Assembly: GCF_003574735.1 (NCBI RefSeq)
Contig: NZ_QORW01000001.1
Coordinates: 1 to 64,000, forward strand
Source of the DNA: Dongia deserti
Lineage (GTDB): Bacteria > Pseudomonadota > Alphaproteobacteria > Dongiales > Dongiaceae
DNA length: 64,000 nucleotides
Reading direction: 5' to 3'
Each line of letters begins with the position of its first letter. The stretch's first letter is position 1. The translations under genes and the position numbers were made by a program. Under the pieces are notes generated by a model. It did no database searches, was not told the DNA's origin, and was given only the letters and a program-made list of their open reading frames with translations. Below are positions 1 to 8,576 of this stretch, one piece after another.

Positions 1-145
1 GATCAGTCACGATCGCACCAACAGGCCGGACATATGGACGCAAGCGATCGGACCTGCTCAACCATCCAATCAACCTTGCAGGCAAAGGGCCGTCCACATA
101 TGGATGGTCGTGCCAAGCGCGACCAGGACGAGAGACAACTAGTGC

Positions 146-1591
146 CTAATGCCCTGCCGTCGACTTCTCAGGCAAAGCCACGCCGCTCTTTTCAAGCTGC
201 TTGCCAAGGTGCGCCTTCAGCCGCTCCAGCCCCGCTTCGTCGCGCGCTTCGGCGCGGGCGACGAGCACGGCCTGGGTGTTCGAGGCGCGCAGCAGCCACC
301 AGCCGTCCTTGGTCTTCACGCGTACGCCGTCGACATCGTCGAACTCCGCGTGCTCGCTCTTCAGGCGGTCGCGCACCTCTGACACGACGGCAAACTTGCG
401 ATCATCGGCGCAGGCGAAGCGCAGCTCCGGTGTATTGACCGGGCTCGGCAATTGATCGCGCAGGGCGGCCAAATCGCCGCCATTACGCGCCACTGCCTTC
501 AAGAGGCGGACCGCGGCATAGAGCGCATCGTCAAAGCCATAGTAACGGTCGGCGAAAAAGACGTGCCCGCTCATCTCTCCGGCGAGCGGCGAGCCGGTTT
601 CCGCCATCTTGACCTTGATCAGCGAATGGCCTGTCTTCCACATCAGCGGCTTGCCGCCAAGGCGCGCCACCTCGTCGAACAGCACCTGGCTCGCTTTCAC
701 ATCGGCGATGATCGTGCTGCCCGGCTTGTCCTTCAACACGTCGCGCGCCAGGACCGATAGCAGCTGGTCGCCCCAGATGATGCGGCCCTTGGAATCGATC
801 GCCCCGATGCGGTCGCCGTCGCCGTCGAACGCGATGCCGATGTCGAGCTTCTGTTGCGCGACCGTCTCCTGCAGCTGCACCAGGTTCTTGGGCTCGCTGG
901 GATCCGGATGATGAACCGGGAATTTGCCGTCGATCCTTTCATTGAGGATCACATGGTGCCCGCCGATGCGCTGGGTGAGCAGCGCCATCGCCTCGCCAGC
1001 CGCGCCGTTGCCGGCATCCCAGCCGACCTTGAGGCCGCTCAGATCGACGTCCGAGACCTCGCCCGCGAGCCGTGCGATGTAATCCTGGAGCACCGACGCC
1101 TTCTCGAGCGTGCCGCTGCCGCTCAGCACGTCACCGCTGGCGACCATCTTGCCGAGCTCCTGGATCATGGCGCCGAAGAACGGCTTGCGCCCGATCATCA
1201 GCTTGAAGCCGTTGTGGGTCGGCGGGTTGTGCGAACCGGTCAGCATGATGCCGCCATCGGTCTCCAGCTTGTAAACCGAGAAATAGAGCATCGGCGTCGG
1301 CCCGACCCCGACGGAAATCACATTGGCGCCGGCGCCCCTAAGGCCCTTGATCAGCGAAGCTTCCAGCGCCGGCGAACTCAAGCGGCCATCGCGTCCGACC
1401 GCGATGACCGGCGCGCGCTTCAGTTCCCGCGCCAGCACCGTCGCGAAGGCGCGGCCGACCCATTCGGCATCCGCCTCGAACAAGGTCTCGTTCACGATGC
1501 CGCGGATGTCGTATTCGCGCAGGATGCTGGGATGGAAGCGATGAGAGGGCATGGAGACAGAATTCTTCTCTTTTGATGTAAGCGATGACAT
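146..1591 (-). CDS. phosphomannomutase/phosphoglucomutase (alpha-D-phosphohexomutase family)
   Basis: A 481-residue cytoplasmic phosphohexomutase interconverting hexose 1- and 6-phosphates (mannose and/or glucose), supplying GDP-mannose or UDP-glucose synthesis. The four family signatures are in order: active-site serine loop TGSHNPP (118-124), Mg-binding DGDGDR (256-261), sugar-binding GEMSGH (338-343) and phosphate-binding RASNT (435-439). Length and domain order are normal for AlgC/ManB-type enzymes. An alternative ATG 13 codons downstream (1552) starts nearer the conserved core; neither start has a strong ribosome site. The next gene upstream is a decayed AlgD-like dehydrogenase, which suggests the pair once served exopolysaccharide precursor synthesis. 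The family is certain; the substrate (mannose versus glucose) cannot be read from sequence. Confidence 0.93.
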   Translation of the reverse strand: MSSLTSKEKNSVSMPSHRFHPSILREYDIRGIVNETLFEADAEWVGRAFATVLARELKRAPVIAVGRDGRLSSPALEASLIKGLRGAGANVISVGVGPTPMLYFSVYKLETDGGIMLTGSHNPPTHNGFKLMIGRKPFFGAMIQELGKMVASGDVLSGSGTLEKASVLQDYIARLAGEVSDVDLSGLKVGWDAGNGAAGEAMALLTQRIGGHHVILNERIDGKFPVHHPDPSEPKNLVQLQETVAQQKLDIGIAFDGDGDRIGAIDSKGRIIWGDQLLSVLARDVLKDKPGSTIIADVKASQVLFDEVARLGGKPLMWKTGHSLIKVKMAETGSPLAGEMSGHVFFADRYYGFDDALYAAVRLLKAVARNGGDLAALRDQLPSPVNTPELRFACADDRKFAVVSEVRDRLKSEHAEFDDVDGVRVKTKDGWWLLRASNTQAVLVARAEARDEAGLERLKAHLGKQLEKSGVALPEKSTAGH

Positions 1592-1700
1592 GGCTCAGCC
1601 TACCGGAAATGCATAGGAACGGGTGGGGAAAGTGTCGCGTGGAATAACACCGCCGCGGCTTCATGGTTGCCGCGGCTGAACTGCCGAAATTCACATCGTC

Positions 1701-2405
1701 TCAAGCCATTGCGGGCAGTGCGCGCCAGGCCGGTTCCGGCCGCGAGCGAGCCGGCGCCGCGGAGCGCAAGTTGGCGTGCAGCATGGCTTCCGCCTCGTCC
1801 AGCTCCACGACGATCTCGGGCGCCTCCAGCGCGATATCCAGTTCGCGCAGCCGCGCCAGGGTCTCGTCATCCGTGACTCCAAGGATTATCGCAGGCGGAT
1901 TGAGATAATCCTCCATGGCGTTGCCACGGCGCAGGAACTGCGGGTAGATGCCGATCCCGAAGTCGACGCCCACGCGCTTGCTCGAGGCGCGTTCCAGGGC
2001 GGGAAGAATGAAGTCGCGGACCGTGCCCGGCCGCACCGGGCTGCGCAGGACGATGGCGTGGAATTTGGTCTTTTCCCGGAGCGCAACGCCGATTTCCTCG
2101 CACAGCGACAGGATGAGCGAGAGATCGGGGCGAGTGTGCCGGTCGGTGGTGCCGGAGCAGATGCTGGTCAGCGAGGAGCCCGCGATCGCTTCGGCTACGT
2201 CCGTGGTCGCGCGGAGCCGCTGGGCACCCACCGCTTCCTTGATGAGAAGGCTAAGCCCCGGCTCGTTCACTGGCGCGACGGCGCGCCGGATCATCGCGAC
2301 CTTATCGGCATCAGGGTCGACGGCGATCACCTCATGGCCCTGCGAGGCGAGGCACCCCGCGGCGACCGAACCCACATAGTCGAGACCAAAGACGCTCACC
2401 TGCAT
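1701..2405 (-). CDS. truncated, degenerate UDP-glucose/GDP-mannose dehydrogenase N-terminal domain
   Basis: A 234-residue protein matching only the NAD-binding N-terminal domain of AlgD-type GDP-mannose 6-dehydrogenases. The ATG at 2405 gives MQVSVFGLDYVG, aligning with the family start. The glycine loop GLGYVG reads GLDYVG, the conserved CVGTP reads CSGTT, and NPEFLRE reads YPQFLRR. The alignment ends where the central helix begins, so the catalytic-cysteine domain and C-terminal nucleotide-sugar domain (roughly 200 residues) are absent, and the 109 bases before the mutase gene cannot hold them. It is either a decaying pseudogene or a repurposed fold. Dehydrogenase activity is unlikely. The frame is nevertheless open over the whole domain. 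Confidence 0.7.
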   Translation of the reverse strand: MQVSVFGLDYVGSVAAGCLASQGHEVIAVDPDADKVAMIRRAVAPVNEPGLSLLIKEAVGAQRLRATTDVAEAIAGSSLTSICSGTTDRHTRPDLSLILSLCEEIGVALREKTKFHAIVLRSPVRPGTVRDFILPALERASSKRVGVDFGIGIYPQFLRRGNAMEDYLNPPAIILGVTDDETLARLRELDIALEAPEIVVELDEAEAMLHANLRSAAPARSRPEPAWRALPAMA

Positions 2406-2812
2406 GTCTGTCCCGCTCCAATACTGGCCACCCAGATCGGGCGGCAAAACATAGTCTCGCCGGAGTTCAGCCGGCTCTCCCGGCGGGCTTGGCGGACCAA
2501 ACTAATTCCACTGACTCGGCGCAGCAGTGGCCGCAGCGATGTGACGAAGCTAACCCAACGCGGGGGCCCCTGAAAACCCTCGAATGGTGCAATGCAGCAG
2601 ACGCGCTAAATGTTCCCAAAATATCACTTTTGTGCAACAGGAAGCCAAACGGACTCTCGCAACCGCGAATAGACCGCCTCGGCGCTCAGCGAGGCAAGAA
2701 GGCCGGCGGCGATCGCTTTCCGGCGGGTCAACGTCGGGATCGCATCCACGTCAAGGCGTCGATTGCCACGCGCTCGCCCCGTTCCGGTACCGCCCGGATG
2801 AGACCCATCCGG
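2406..2812. other. 407-bp intergenic region, no supported gene
   Basis: Lies downstream of the acyl-CoA ligase and upstream of the AlgD-like gene, both leftward. It contains a modest AT-richer stretch near 2600-2640 but no ORF with recognisable protein features, no clear hairpin-plus-T-run terminator and no RNA gene that I can identify. Confidence 0.5.
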
Positions 2813-4336
2813 TCACGCCGACAGACCCAGCCTTTGCGCCAGGCCTATGCGCTGCAGCTTGCCGGTGGCGCCTTTGGGGATTTCGGGCAGGAACAGGATC
2901 TTGCGCGGGACCTTGAACTCAGCGAGATGGATGGCGGCGAAGTTGCGCAGCTCCTGCTCGGTGATGCTCCGCCCGTCGCACAGGACGACCGCGGCGGCCA
3001 CGTCCTCGCCCAGCTTGTCGTGCGGCATCGCGAAGGTGACGACCTGCGCGACGGCGGGATGATTCATCAGCACGTCATCCACTTCGCGTGGCGCGATCTT
3101 TTCGCCGCCGCGGTTGATGATCTCCTTCAGCCGGCCGGTGAGGCTGAGATAGCCGTCCGCGTCTATCACGCCTTGGTCGCCAGTGCGGAACCAGCCGTTG
3201 GTGAAGGCTTCTGCGTTGGCTCTCGGATTGTGAAGGTAGCCGGCCGTCACATTCTCGCCGCGGATCACGACTTCACCGATCTCGCCCGGCGCGAGCAATT
3301 TGCCGTCGGCGTTCATGATCGCGATCTCCGGCCCGGCGGCGATGCCGACAGTTCCCGGCCTGCGCGGCAGCGGCGGCAACGGGTTGCTCGCCATTTGATG
3401 CGCGGCCTCCGTCATGCCATAGGATTCGATCGCCGGGCAGCCGAACGCCTCCTCCAGTTGCCTCATCACCTGCGGCGGCAACGGTGCCGACGAGGATCGG
3501 ACGAAACGCAGCTTGCGCCGTGCGATCACATCGGCATTGTTATGGGCACGCGCCAGGATCGTCTGGTGCATCGTGGGCACTGCCGTGAACCAGGTTGCCT
3601 TCGACTCATCCAACCAGCCGAAGAATTTGAGGGTATGGAAGGGAGGCGGGCAATGCACGCTGCCGCCCACCGACAATGACGCCAACAGCGCCGCCACCAG
3701 TCCATGGATGTGGAACAGCGGCATGATCACCAAACACCGATCCTGCGACGTCAGAGCCAGAGTCGTCGCGACGTTGTGCGCGGAGGTCGCGATGTTGCGA
3801 TGGCTGAGCGGGACGAGCTTAGGCCGCGATGTGGTGCCCGACGTGTGCAGCACAAGCGCGACGTCCTCGGGGCGCGGGCGCGCTGGCCCTGCATCAGCGA
3901 ACGGCACCGAAAGCGTGTAGCTGCCGGCCGGCGCGCTCTCATCCGCCGTCAACTCGATGATCGGGATCTTGCGCTGCGCGGCCACCGCACGCACCGGAGA
4001 GTCGGCCCCGCCTTGGATGAGCAGCGCCTTGGCATCGAGGTCGCCGAGATAGAAGTCGAACTCCTCGGCGCGGTAGATGGGGTTGAGCGGCGCGGCAATC
4101 GCCCAGTTCACCACCGCCGCAAAAGCCACGGCCATTTCGGGACCGTTCGGCATGACCATGGCGACAGCATGATCCTGCTGGATGCCCAATGTGCGTAGCG
4201 CGCCGCCCGTGTGATCGACCAGTTGCAGCAGCTCGCGGCGGGACATCATCTTCCGGTTCGGAGCACCGATGGCAGGCGCAGCGGGATCGCCCACGCGCAG
4301 CAGATCGGCGATGGTGTTGCTTGTACTCACGCTCAT
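2813..4336 (-). CDS. AMP-dependent acyl-CoA synthetase, oxalate--CoA ligase-like (ANL superfamily)
   Basis: A 507-residue adenylate-forming ligase that activates a carboxylate with ATP and CoA. The P-loop LHTSGTTSRPK is at 163-173, YGMTE at 306-310, GWFRTGD at 381-387 and the A10 lysine in PKGATGK at 487-493. The serine-arginine P-loop variant SGTTSRPK resembles the oxalyl-CoA synthetase branch (plant AAE3, yeast Pcs60), so a small di-acid is a reasonable substrate guess. It starts 12 bases after the stop of a lipoprotein gene, which itself starts 7 bases after the pyridoxine oxidase gene, so the three form one leftward operon. In that context it may activate a product of ring cleavage; this is inference. 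Confidence 0.85.
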   Translation of the reverse strand: MSVSTSNTIADLLRVGDPAAPAIGAPNRKMMSRRELLQLVDHTGGALRTLGIQQDHAVAMVMPNGPEMAVAFAAVVNWAIAAPLNPIYRAEEFDFYLGDLDAKALLIQGGADSPVRAVAAQRKIPIIELTADESAPAGSYTLSVPFADAGPARPRPEDVALVLHTSGTTSRPKLVPLSHRNIATSAHNVATTLALTSQDRCLVIMPLFHIHGLVAALLASLSVGGSVHCPPPFHTLKFFGWLDESKATWFTAVPTMHQTILARAHNNADVIARRKLRFVRSSSAPLPPQVMRQLEEAFGCPAIESYGMTEAAHQMASNPLPPLPRRPGTVGIAAGPEIAIMNADGKLLAPGEIGEVVIRGENVTAGYLHNPRANAEAFTNGWFRTGDQGVIDADGYLSLTGRLKEIINRGGEKIAPREVDDVLMNHPAVAQVVTFAMPHDKLGEDVAAAVVLCDGRSITEQELRNFAAIHLAEFKVPRKILFLPEIPKGATGKLQRIGLAQRLGLSA

Positions 4337-4348
4337 GTTTGTCCGTCG

Positions 4349-4771
4349 TTAATCGATGCGATCCAGCCGGCAGACCGTCCGCCCCCCGCCGGCTGGCGCG
4401 GCGCAGATTGCCTCAATTAGACGGGCGCGCCTAGAGCGGATTGGCGCAAAATCGACCTGACCGAAATTCTGCATCCAGTTGCCAGGCTGGGCGCACTGAA
4501 TGGTTTCGATCATCATCTTGCGCGCCCCATCCGATCGCATGATGTAGAGCGCACCATCCTCCGCCGCTTGCGTCATGCCTACCGTGGTGGTCTCGCCGGG
4601 CTCGAGCTCGCCCAGATCCCGATCGACCCAGTGGCCGAACATCAAGCGGCAATGCAGGCCTTCTGCTCCCCCATTGGTCAGCGACAAGGTGACCGGCCGG
4701 TCCTGCGCTCCGGATACGCAAGACGCCAGCAGCCCGGCGCATAGAATCAGCGTGCTCAGTCCGATTTTCAT
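4349..4771 (-). CDS. predicted lipoprotein of unknown function
   Basis: A 140-residue protein with a short lysine-containing N-terminus, a hydrophobic stretch and a lipobox LLASC (cysteine 18), so probably exported and lipidated. The mature part contains several cysteines (positions about 41, 93 and 123) but no family I recognise. It is sandwiched in an operon between the pyridoxine 4-oxidase-like gene (7-base gap) and the acyl-CoA ligase (12-base gap). A periplasmic or membrane-associated role beside the flavin oxidase is possible but not demonstrable from sequence. Confidence 0.75.
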   Translation of the reverse strand: MKIGLSTLILCAGLLASCVSGAQDRPVTLSLTNGGAEGLHCRLMFGHWVDRDLGELEPGETTTVGMTQAAEDGALYIMRSDGARKMMIETIQCAQPGNWMQNFGQVDFAPIRSRRARLIEAICAAPAGGGRTVCRLDRID

Positions 4772-4778
4772 ATCCTAT

Positions 4779-6359
4779 CTATACCAGCACCGCTTCGCGT
4801 GTCGGCAAATAAGGGGTGAGCGGGGCCCGGCCGCGCATCAGATCACTGAACCGTTCCGCGATCGCGACGATAGCGGCATTGACCGGACCGGTGGTGATGG
4901 AGGGCATGATCGAGGCGTCGCAAACATAGAGATGGTCAAGGCCACGTACCTTCAGATCGGCACTGACCACCGCATCCACGTCGCAGCCCATGCGACAGGT
5001 GCCGACCGGGTGATGGTGGGTGAACGCAGCCTTCTCCAGGAAAGCCCGCTTGTCGGCGGATGTCTTGACGGTCTGCCCGGGGAGATATTCTTCCAGCCGC
5101 CAATCGGACAGCGCCTGCGCGTGACCCACCGCCCGTGCCTGTTCGAGCGCATCCAGATACACGTCGCGATCATATTGCTCCGCCAGATAGTTGGGATCGA
5201 TCAGCGGCGCTGCATTCGATACGGCGCTGGCCAGCTTGATGCTGCCGCGGCTGCGCGGATGTGTGAAGCCGAACATGATGGTATAGGCCTCGCCCACCTG
5301 CAGCGGTGCGAACTGTTCCGTGGTGACCGGCGCGACGACGCAGGCCAGAACCAGCTCCGGCGCGCTGATGGCGCCCTCGCGCGCAACATACATGAGTGAT
5401 TCCGAGTTCTGGTACTTCGAAGGCGGCACCGTTCGGCATGCGCGATAGACATTGCCGCCGGACAGCAGATGATCGTGCAGATTGCGTCCGACGCCCCGCA
5501 GATCGTGGCGCACAGAGATCCCAAGCGCACGCAACTCCTCCGCCGTGCCGATGCCCGAGTGCATGAGCAGCACGGGCGATGCGATCGCGCCGGCAGCCAG
5601 AATGATTCCGCGCTCCGCCACCAGATCGCGCTCTCCCGACCCCTCGGAGACACGCACGCCACGGCAGCGCCCGCCCTCCAGGATCAGCGACAACACCTGT
5701 GTCTCCGCCATCAGATGCAGGTTCGGCCGCGACAGCGCCGGCGCGAGATAGGCGTCGGCGATGGTCTGGCGTTTGCCATCCTTGATGGTGAGGGTGTTGA
5801 GCGTGGGTCCGCTCATCCGCGCGCCGTTGTGATCGTCGGTGAGGGCGATGCCGATTTCTTCCCCCGCCGCCATGTAGGCCAGCGTCACCGGATGCGGCTC
5901 GCTCGGGCGGATCAGATGCAACGGCCCGCCGCTTCCGTGATAGGCGGAGGCGCCCGGCGTGTAATGTTCCGAACGCAGGAAGTAGGGCATGAGGTCTGCA
6001 TAGCCCCAGCCCGCGCACCCTTGGGCCACCCAGGCATCGAAATCCTCCGGATGGCCGCGCACGTGCGCCATCGCGTTGAGCGCGGTGGAGCCGCCGATCA
6101 CCTTGCCACGCGCCCAGTCATGGATGCGGTTCGCGGTGCGGCGCTGCGGGATGGTGCGATAGGCCCAGTCGATGGCGCTGCCCTGCAGCAGCGGCCACTG
6201 CGCCGGCTCGGCGATGCGCGGATCGGTCGGCCTGCCGCCGGCCTCGATTAACCCGATCCTGAGCTCGCGATCCTCGCTCAAGCGGGCGGCCAGCACCGAC
6301 CCCGCAGTCCCGGAACCAATCACCAGGAAATCGAACCAATTTTCGGATCTTGAATTCAT
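4779..6359 (-). CDS. pyridoxine 4-oxidase-like GMC flavoprotein oxidoreductase
   Basis: A 526-residue FAD enzyme of the glucose-methanol-choline family, predicted to oxidise pyridoxine to pyridoxal. The Rossmann loop GSGTAGS is at 15-21, the first GMC signature lies about 83-104 and the second about 256-271. The active site has H448 and H450 in THHHPVGT, and a proline (P492, in TGPVN) where most GMC enzymes have Asn/His. As I recall, M. loti pyridoxine 4-oxidase has His460, His462 and Pro504 there, the same pattern at a constant 12-residue offset. Three more B6-pathway homologues lie next door. The start at 6359 is chosen over one five codons upstream because it sits closest to the FAD-binding strand. 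Alternative: a choline or alcohol dehydrogenase, which fits the context less well. Confidence 0.82.
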   Translation of the reverse strand: MNSRSENWFDFLVIGSGTAGSVLAARLSEDRELRIGLIEAGGRPTDPRIAEPAQWPLLQGSAIDWAYRTIPQRRTANRIHDWARGKVIGGSTALNAMAHVRGHPEDFDAWVAQGCAGWGYADLMPYFLRSEHYTPGASAYHGSGGPLHLIRPSEPHPVTLAYMAAGEEIGIALTDDHNGARMSGPTLNTLTIKDGKRQTIADAYLAPALSRPNLHLMAETQVLSLILEGGRCRGVRVSEGSGERDLVAERGIILAAGAIASPVLLMHSGIGTAEELRALGISVRHDLRGVGRNLHDHLLSGGNVYRACRTVPPSKYQNSESLMYVAREGAISAPELVLACVVAPVTTEQFAPLQVGEAYTIMFGFTHPRSRGSIKLASAVSNAAPLIDPNYLAEQYDRDVYLDALEQARAVGHAQALSDWRLEEYLPGQTVKTSADKRAFLEKAAFTHHHPVGTCRMGCDVDAVVSADLKVRGLDHLYVCDASIMPSITTGPVNAAIVAIAERFSDLMRGRAPLTPYLPTREAVLV

Positions 6360-6400
6360 CCCCGCCGGAACCAATGCCGTCCCATTGCGGATATTGTTTC
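6313..6400. promoter_or_regulatory. GAACCAAT repeats in the divergent pyridoxine oxidase / transaminase region
   Basis: GAACCAAT occurs at 6313-6320, 6333-6340 and 6368-6375, and a near inverse copy ATTGTTTC at 6393-6400. The last pair flanks the intergenic region between the divergent flavin oxidase and transaminase genes. It resembles GAACCATT upstream of the cupin gene. The first two copies are inside coding sequence, so a coding explanation is possible; a shared regulator site is a guess. Confidence 0.3.
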
Positions 6401-6472
6401 CACTTTTTTTGCCCCGCGTCTATGATCAGCGAACCAAAGGAAGAGCAAGAAAACCCAGCGGGGGCTCGCGTC

Positions 6473-7645
6473 ATGGCATCCAGGATCAAGGAACCGGTGA
6501 TCACTCTGTCGGCGGGACCAGTGGCCGCCTATCCACGTGTGCTGCGCGCCATGTCGCGCCCGGTTCAGTACGATTTCGACCCTTGGTTCCTGCAATTCTA
6601 TGAGGATGTGACGCGCAAGTGCGCGACCGCGCTGCGCACCGTGGCGCCGACGCTCGTCCTGCACATCGAACCGGCCCCGGGCATCGAGGCGGCGGCTGCT
6701 TCCCTCATATCGCCCGACGACGTGGTGCTGAACCTCGCGTCCGGCGTCTATGGCAAGGGCTTCGGCTATTGGTCGGCGCGTTACCACAAGGAAATGGTGG
6801 AGATCGAGGTGCCCTTCAACGAGGCGATCGATCCTGGCCAGGTGGCGGAGGCGTTCCGCAAACGGCCGGACATCAAAATCGTCTCGGTTGTGCATCACGA
6901 CACGCCATCCGGCACTCTCAATCCGGTGCGTGAGATCGGCAAGATCGTGCGCGAGCATGATGGGTTGCTGATCGTCGATGCCGTCTCCTCGTTCGCCGGC
7001 ATGGACATCCATCCCGAGGACTGCTTCGCCGACATCTTCATCACCGGCCCTGGCAAATGCCTGGGCGGCGCACCGGGCCTGACGCTGATGGCGGTCAGCG
7101 ACCGCGCCTGGAAGCATATCGAAGCCAATCCCAAGGCGCCCTTCGCGTCGGTGCTGAGCCTCAAGGACTGGAAGAACGCCTGGAGCAAGGAGGAGGATTT
7201 CGCCTTCACGCCATCGGTCGCGGAGATGAATGGGCTGGACGGCGCGATCGATCAATATCTCGCCGAAGGGCCGGAAAATGTGTGGCGCCGCCATGCGCTC
7301 ACCGCGCGCGCCTGCCGCGCCGGCATCAAGGCCATGGGGCTGGAATTGTGGGCGAAGACCGAGAGCATCGCCTCTCCCACCTGCACTGCCGTGCGCGTGC
7401 CGGCGGGCGTCAATGATGATGCCATTCTCAAAGCGGCGCGCGCCGAATTCGGCGTGGTGTTCTCGAGCGGCCGCAACGAGACCAAGGGCAAGCTGATCCG
7501 CATCGGCCATATGGGCCCGGTCGCGGAGCCGATCTATGCGACGGTCGCCCTGACCGCGCTCGGTGGCGCCTTGCGCAAGCTGGGGCGCAAGGTCGACGTG
7601 GCGGCGGGCATCGAGGCCGCCATGCAGGTGATCGAAGCTCAATAG
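6473..7645 (+). CDS. pyridoxamine-pyruvate transaminase (class V aminotransferase fold)
   Basis: A 390-residue PLP-fold enzyme predicted to convert pyridoxamine plus pyruvate to pyridoxal plus L-alanine. I recognise near-identical blocks from the M. loti enzyme: LISPDDVVLNLASGVYGKGF, HHDTPSGT and SIASPT. The lysine in TGPGKCLG (K195) matches the catalytic lysine, which in M. loti is K197. The open frame extends upstream, but MASRIKEPVITLSAGP at 6473 aligns with the family start and follows a GGGGG ribosome site. It is 27 bases upstream of the pyridoxal dehydrogenase gene, forming a two-gene rightward operon, as in M. loti where these genes are also adjacent. Alternative: serine-glyoxylate-type aminotransferase, much less likely. 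Confidence 0.9.
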   Translation: MASRIKEPVITLSAGPVAAYPRVLRAMSRPVQYDFDPWFLQFYEDVTRKCATALRTVAPTLVLHIEPAPGIEAAAASLISPDDVVLNLASGVYGKGFGYWSARYHKEMVEIEVPFNEAIDPGQVAEAFRKRPDIKIVSVVHHDTPSGTLNPVREIGKIVREHDGLLIVDAVSSFAGMDIHPEDCFADIFITGPGKCLGGAPGLTLMAVSDRAWKHIEANPKAPFASVLSLKDWKNAWSKEEDFAFTPSVAEMNGLDGAIDQYLAEGPENVWRRHALTARACRAGIKAMGLELWAKTESIASPTCTAVRVPAGVNDDAILKAARAEFGVVFSSGRNETKGKLIRIGHMGPVAEPIYATVALTALGGALRKLGRKVDVAAGIEAAMQVIEAQ

Positions 7646-7672
7646 GCGTTTCAATCTCGAGGGGAGCTGAAC

Positions 7673-8413
7673 ATGCGCAGATTCGAGGGTCGCGTGGCCG
7701 TGGTGTCGGGCGCCGCGCAGGGCATGGGCAAAGCGGTCGCGGAGCGGCTGGGCCAGGAAGGTGCGCTGGTCGTCGCCGTCGACATCAACGGCGGCGGCGT
7801 AGAGGCGACGGCCAAGGCGATCGGCGGCAAGAGCTTCGGGATCTCTTGCGATATCGGCGACGAGGATCAGGTCGGCAAGCTGTTTGACGTTGTCGCAAAG
7901 GAATGCGGCAAGCTCGACGTGCTGGTGAACGTCGCCGCCATCGTCCCCTTCGTGAAGTGGGACGAGCTCACCTTCAAGGAATGGCGGCGCGTGCTGCGCG
8001 TCAATCTGGACGGGCTCTACTTGATGTGCCAGGCCGGATCGGACCTGATGCGCAAGAACAACTACGGCCGCATCGTCAACTTCAGCTCCAACTCCATTTT
8101 CGCCGGCACACCCAACATGGCGCATTACGTCGCGTCGAAGGGCGGCGTGCTGACCTTCACCCGCGCGCTTGCGACCGAGCTCGGCGCCTACAAGATTACC
8201 GTGAATTCGATCTGCCCCGGCCTCACCGACACGGAGGGCGTGCAGCAGACTCCCCACAAGGAGGCGTTCGGCTTCGTGGAGATGCTGCAGGCGATCAAGG
8301 GCGTCGGCAAGCCGGCCGACATCGTCCCGGCCGTCGCCTTCCTCGCATCGGAAGAAGCACACTGGATCACCGGCCAGGCGCTCAACGTCGATGCCGGCAT
8401 GGTGCGCTGGTAG
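7673..8413 (+). CDS. pyridoxal 4-dehydrogenase (SDR family)
   Basis: A 246-residue short-chain dehydrogenase predicted to oxidise pyridoxal (hemiacetal) to 4-pyridoxolactone with NAD. The cofactor loop GAAQGMG is at 13-19, and the catalytic Ser138/139, Tyr152 and Lys156 are present (FSSNS, HYVASKGG). Blocks such as FAGTPNMA, EAFGFVEMLQA and the C-terminus LNVDAGMV closely resemble the M. loti pyridoxal 4-dehydrogenase as I remember it. A good ribosome site (GAGGGGAGC) precedes the ATG. It is co-directional with the transaminase 27 bases upstream, and the lactonase needed for its product is the next gene, convergent on the other strand. Confidence 0.9.
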   Translation: MRRFEGRVAVVSGAAQGMGKAVAERLGQEGALVVAVDINGGGVEATAKAIGGKSFGISCDIGDEDQVGKLFDVVAKECGKLDVLVNVAAIVPFVKWDELTFKEWRRVLRVNLDGLYLMCQAGSDLMRKNNYGRIVNFSSNSIFAGTPNMAHYVASKGGVLTFTRALATELGAYKITVNSICPGLTDTEGVQQTPHKEAFGFVEMLQAIKGVGKPADIVPAVAFLASEEAHWITGQALNVDAGMVRW

Positions 8414-8454
8414 CCGCGCGTTCAGCGACGCTCGCTACCAGCCACCCACTCTAT

Positions 8455-8552
8455 TGTCACCCCGGCCAACGAGCCGGGTCCATTCATCGGCTTGCGCTTG
8501 CCGCGACCATGGACCCCGGATCACGCCGCTTCGCGGCTGTCCGGGGCGACGG
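8455..8552. repeat. palindromic intergenic repeat, copy 1
   Basis: About 98 bp with imperfect terminal complementarity (TGTCACCCCGG ... CCGGGGCGAC) and an internal ATGGACCCCGGATCACGCCG block shared almost exactly with the copy at 11506-11603. It sits between the convergent dehydrogenase and lactonase genes and could act as a bidirectional transcript end. Confidence 0.7.
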
Positions 8553-8576
8553 TTTGAGATTGCCTGGTGCGCCGCC

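Noticed and set aside
6356-8362. 668-codon open frame on the minus strand
   Set aside because: It is antisense to the transaminase and pyridoxal dehydrogenase, whose proteins match known families; the antisense product is Arg/His/Gly-rich with no domain. GC-rich DNA gives such shadows.
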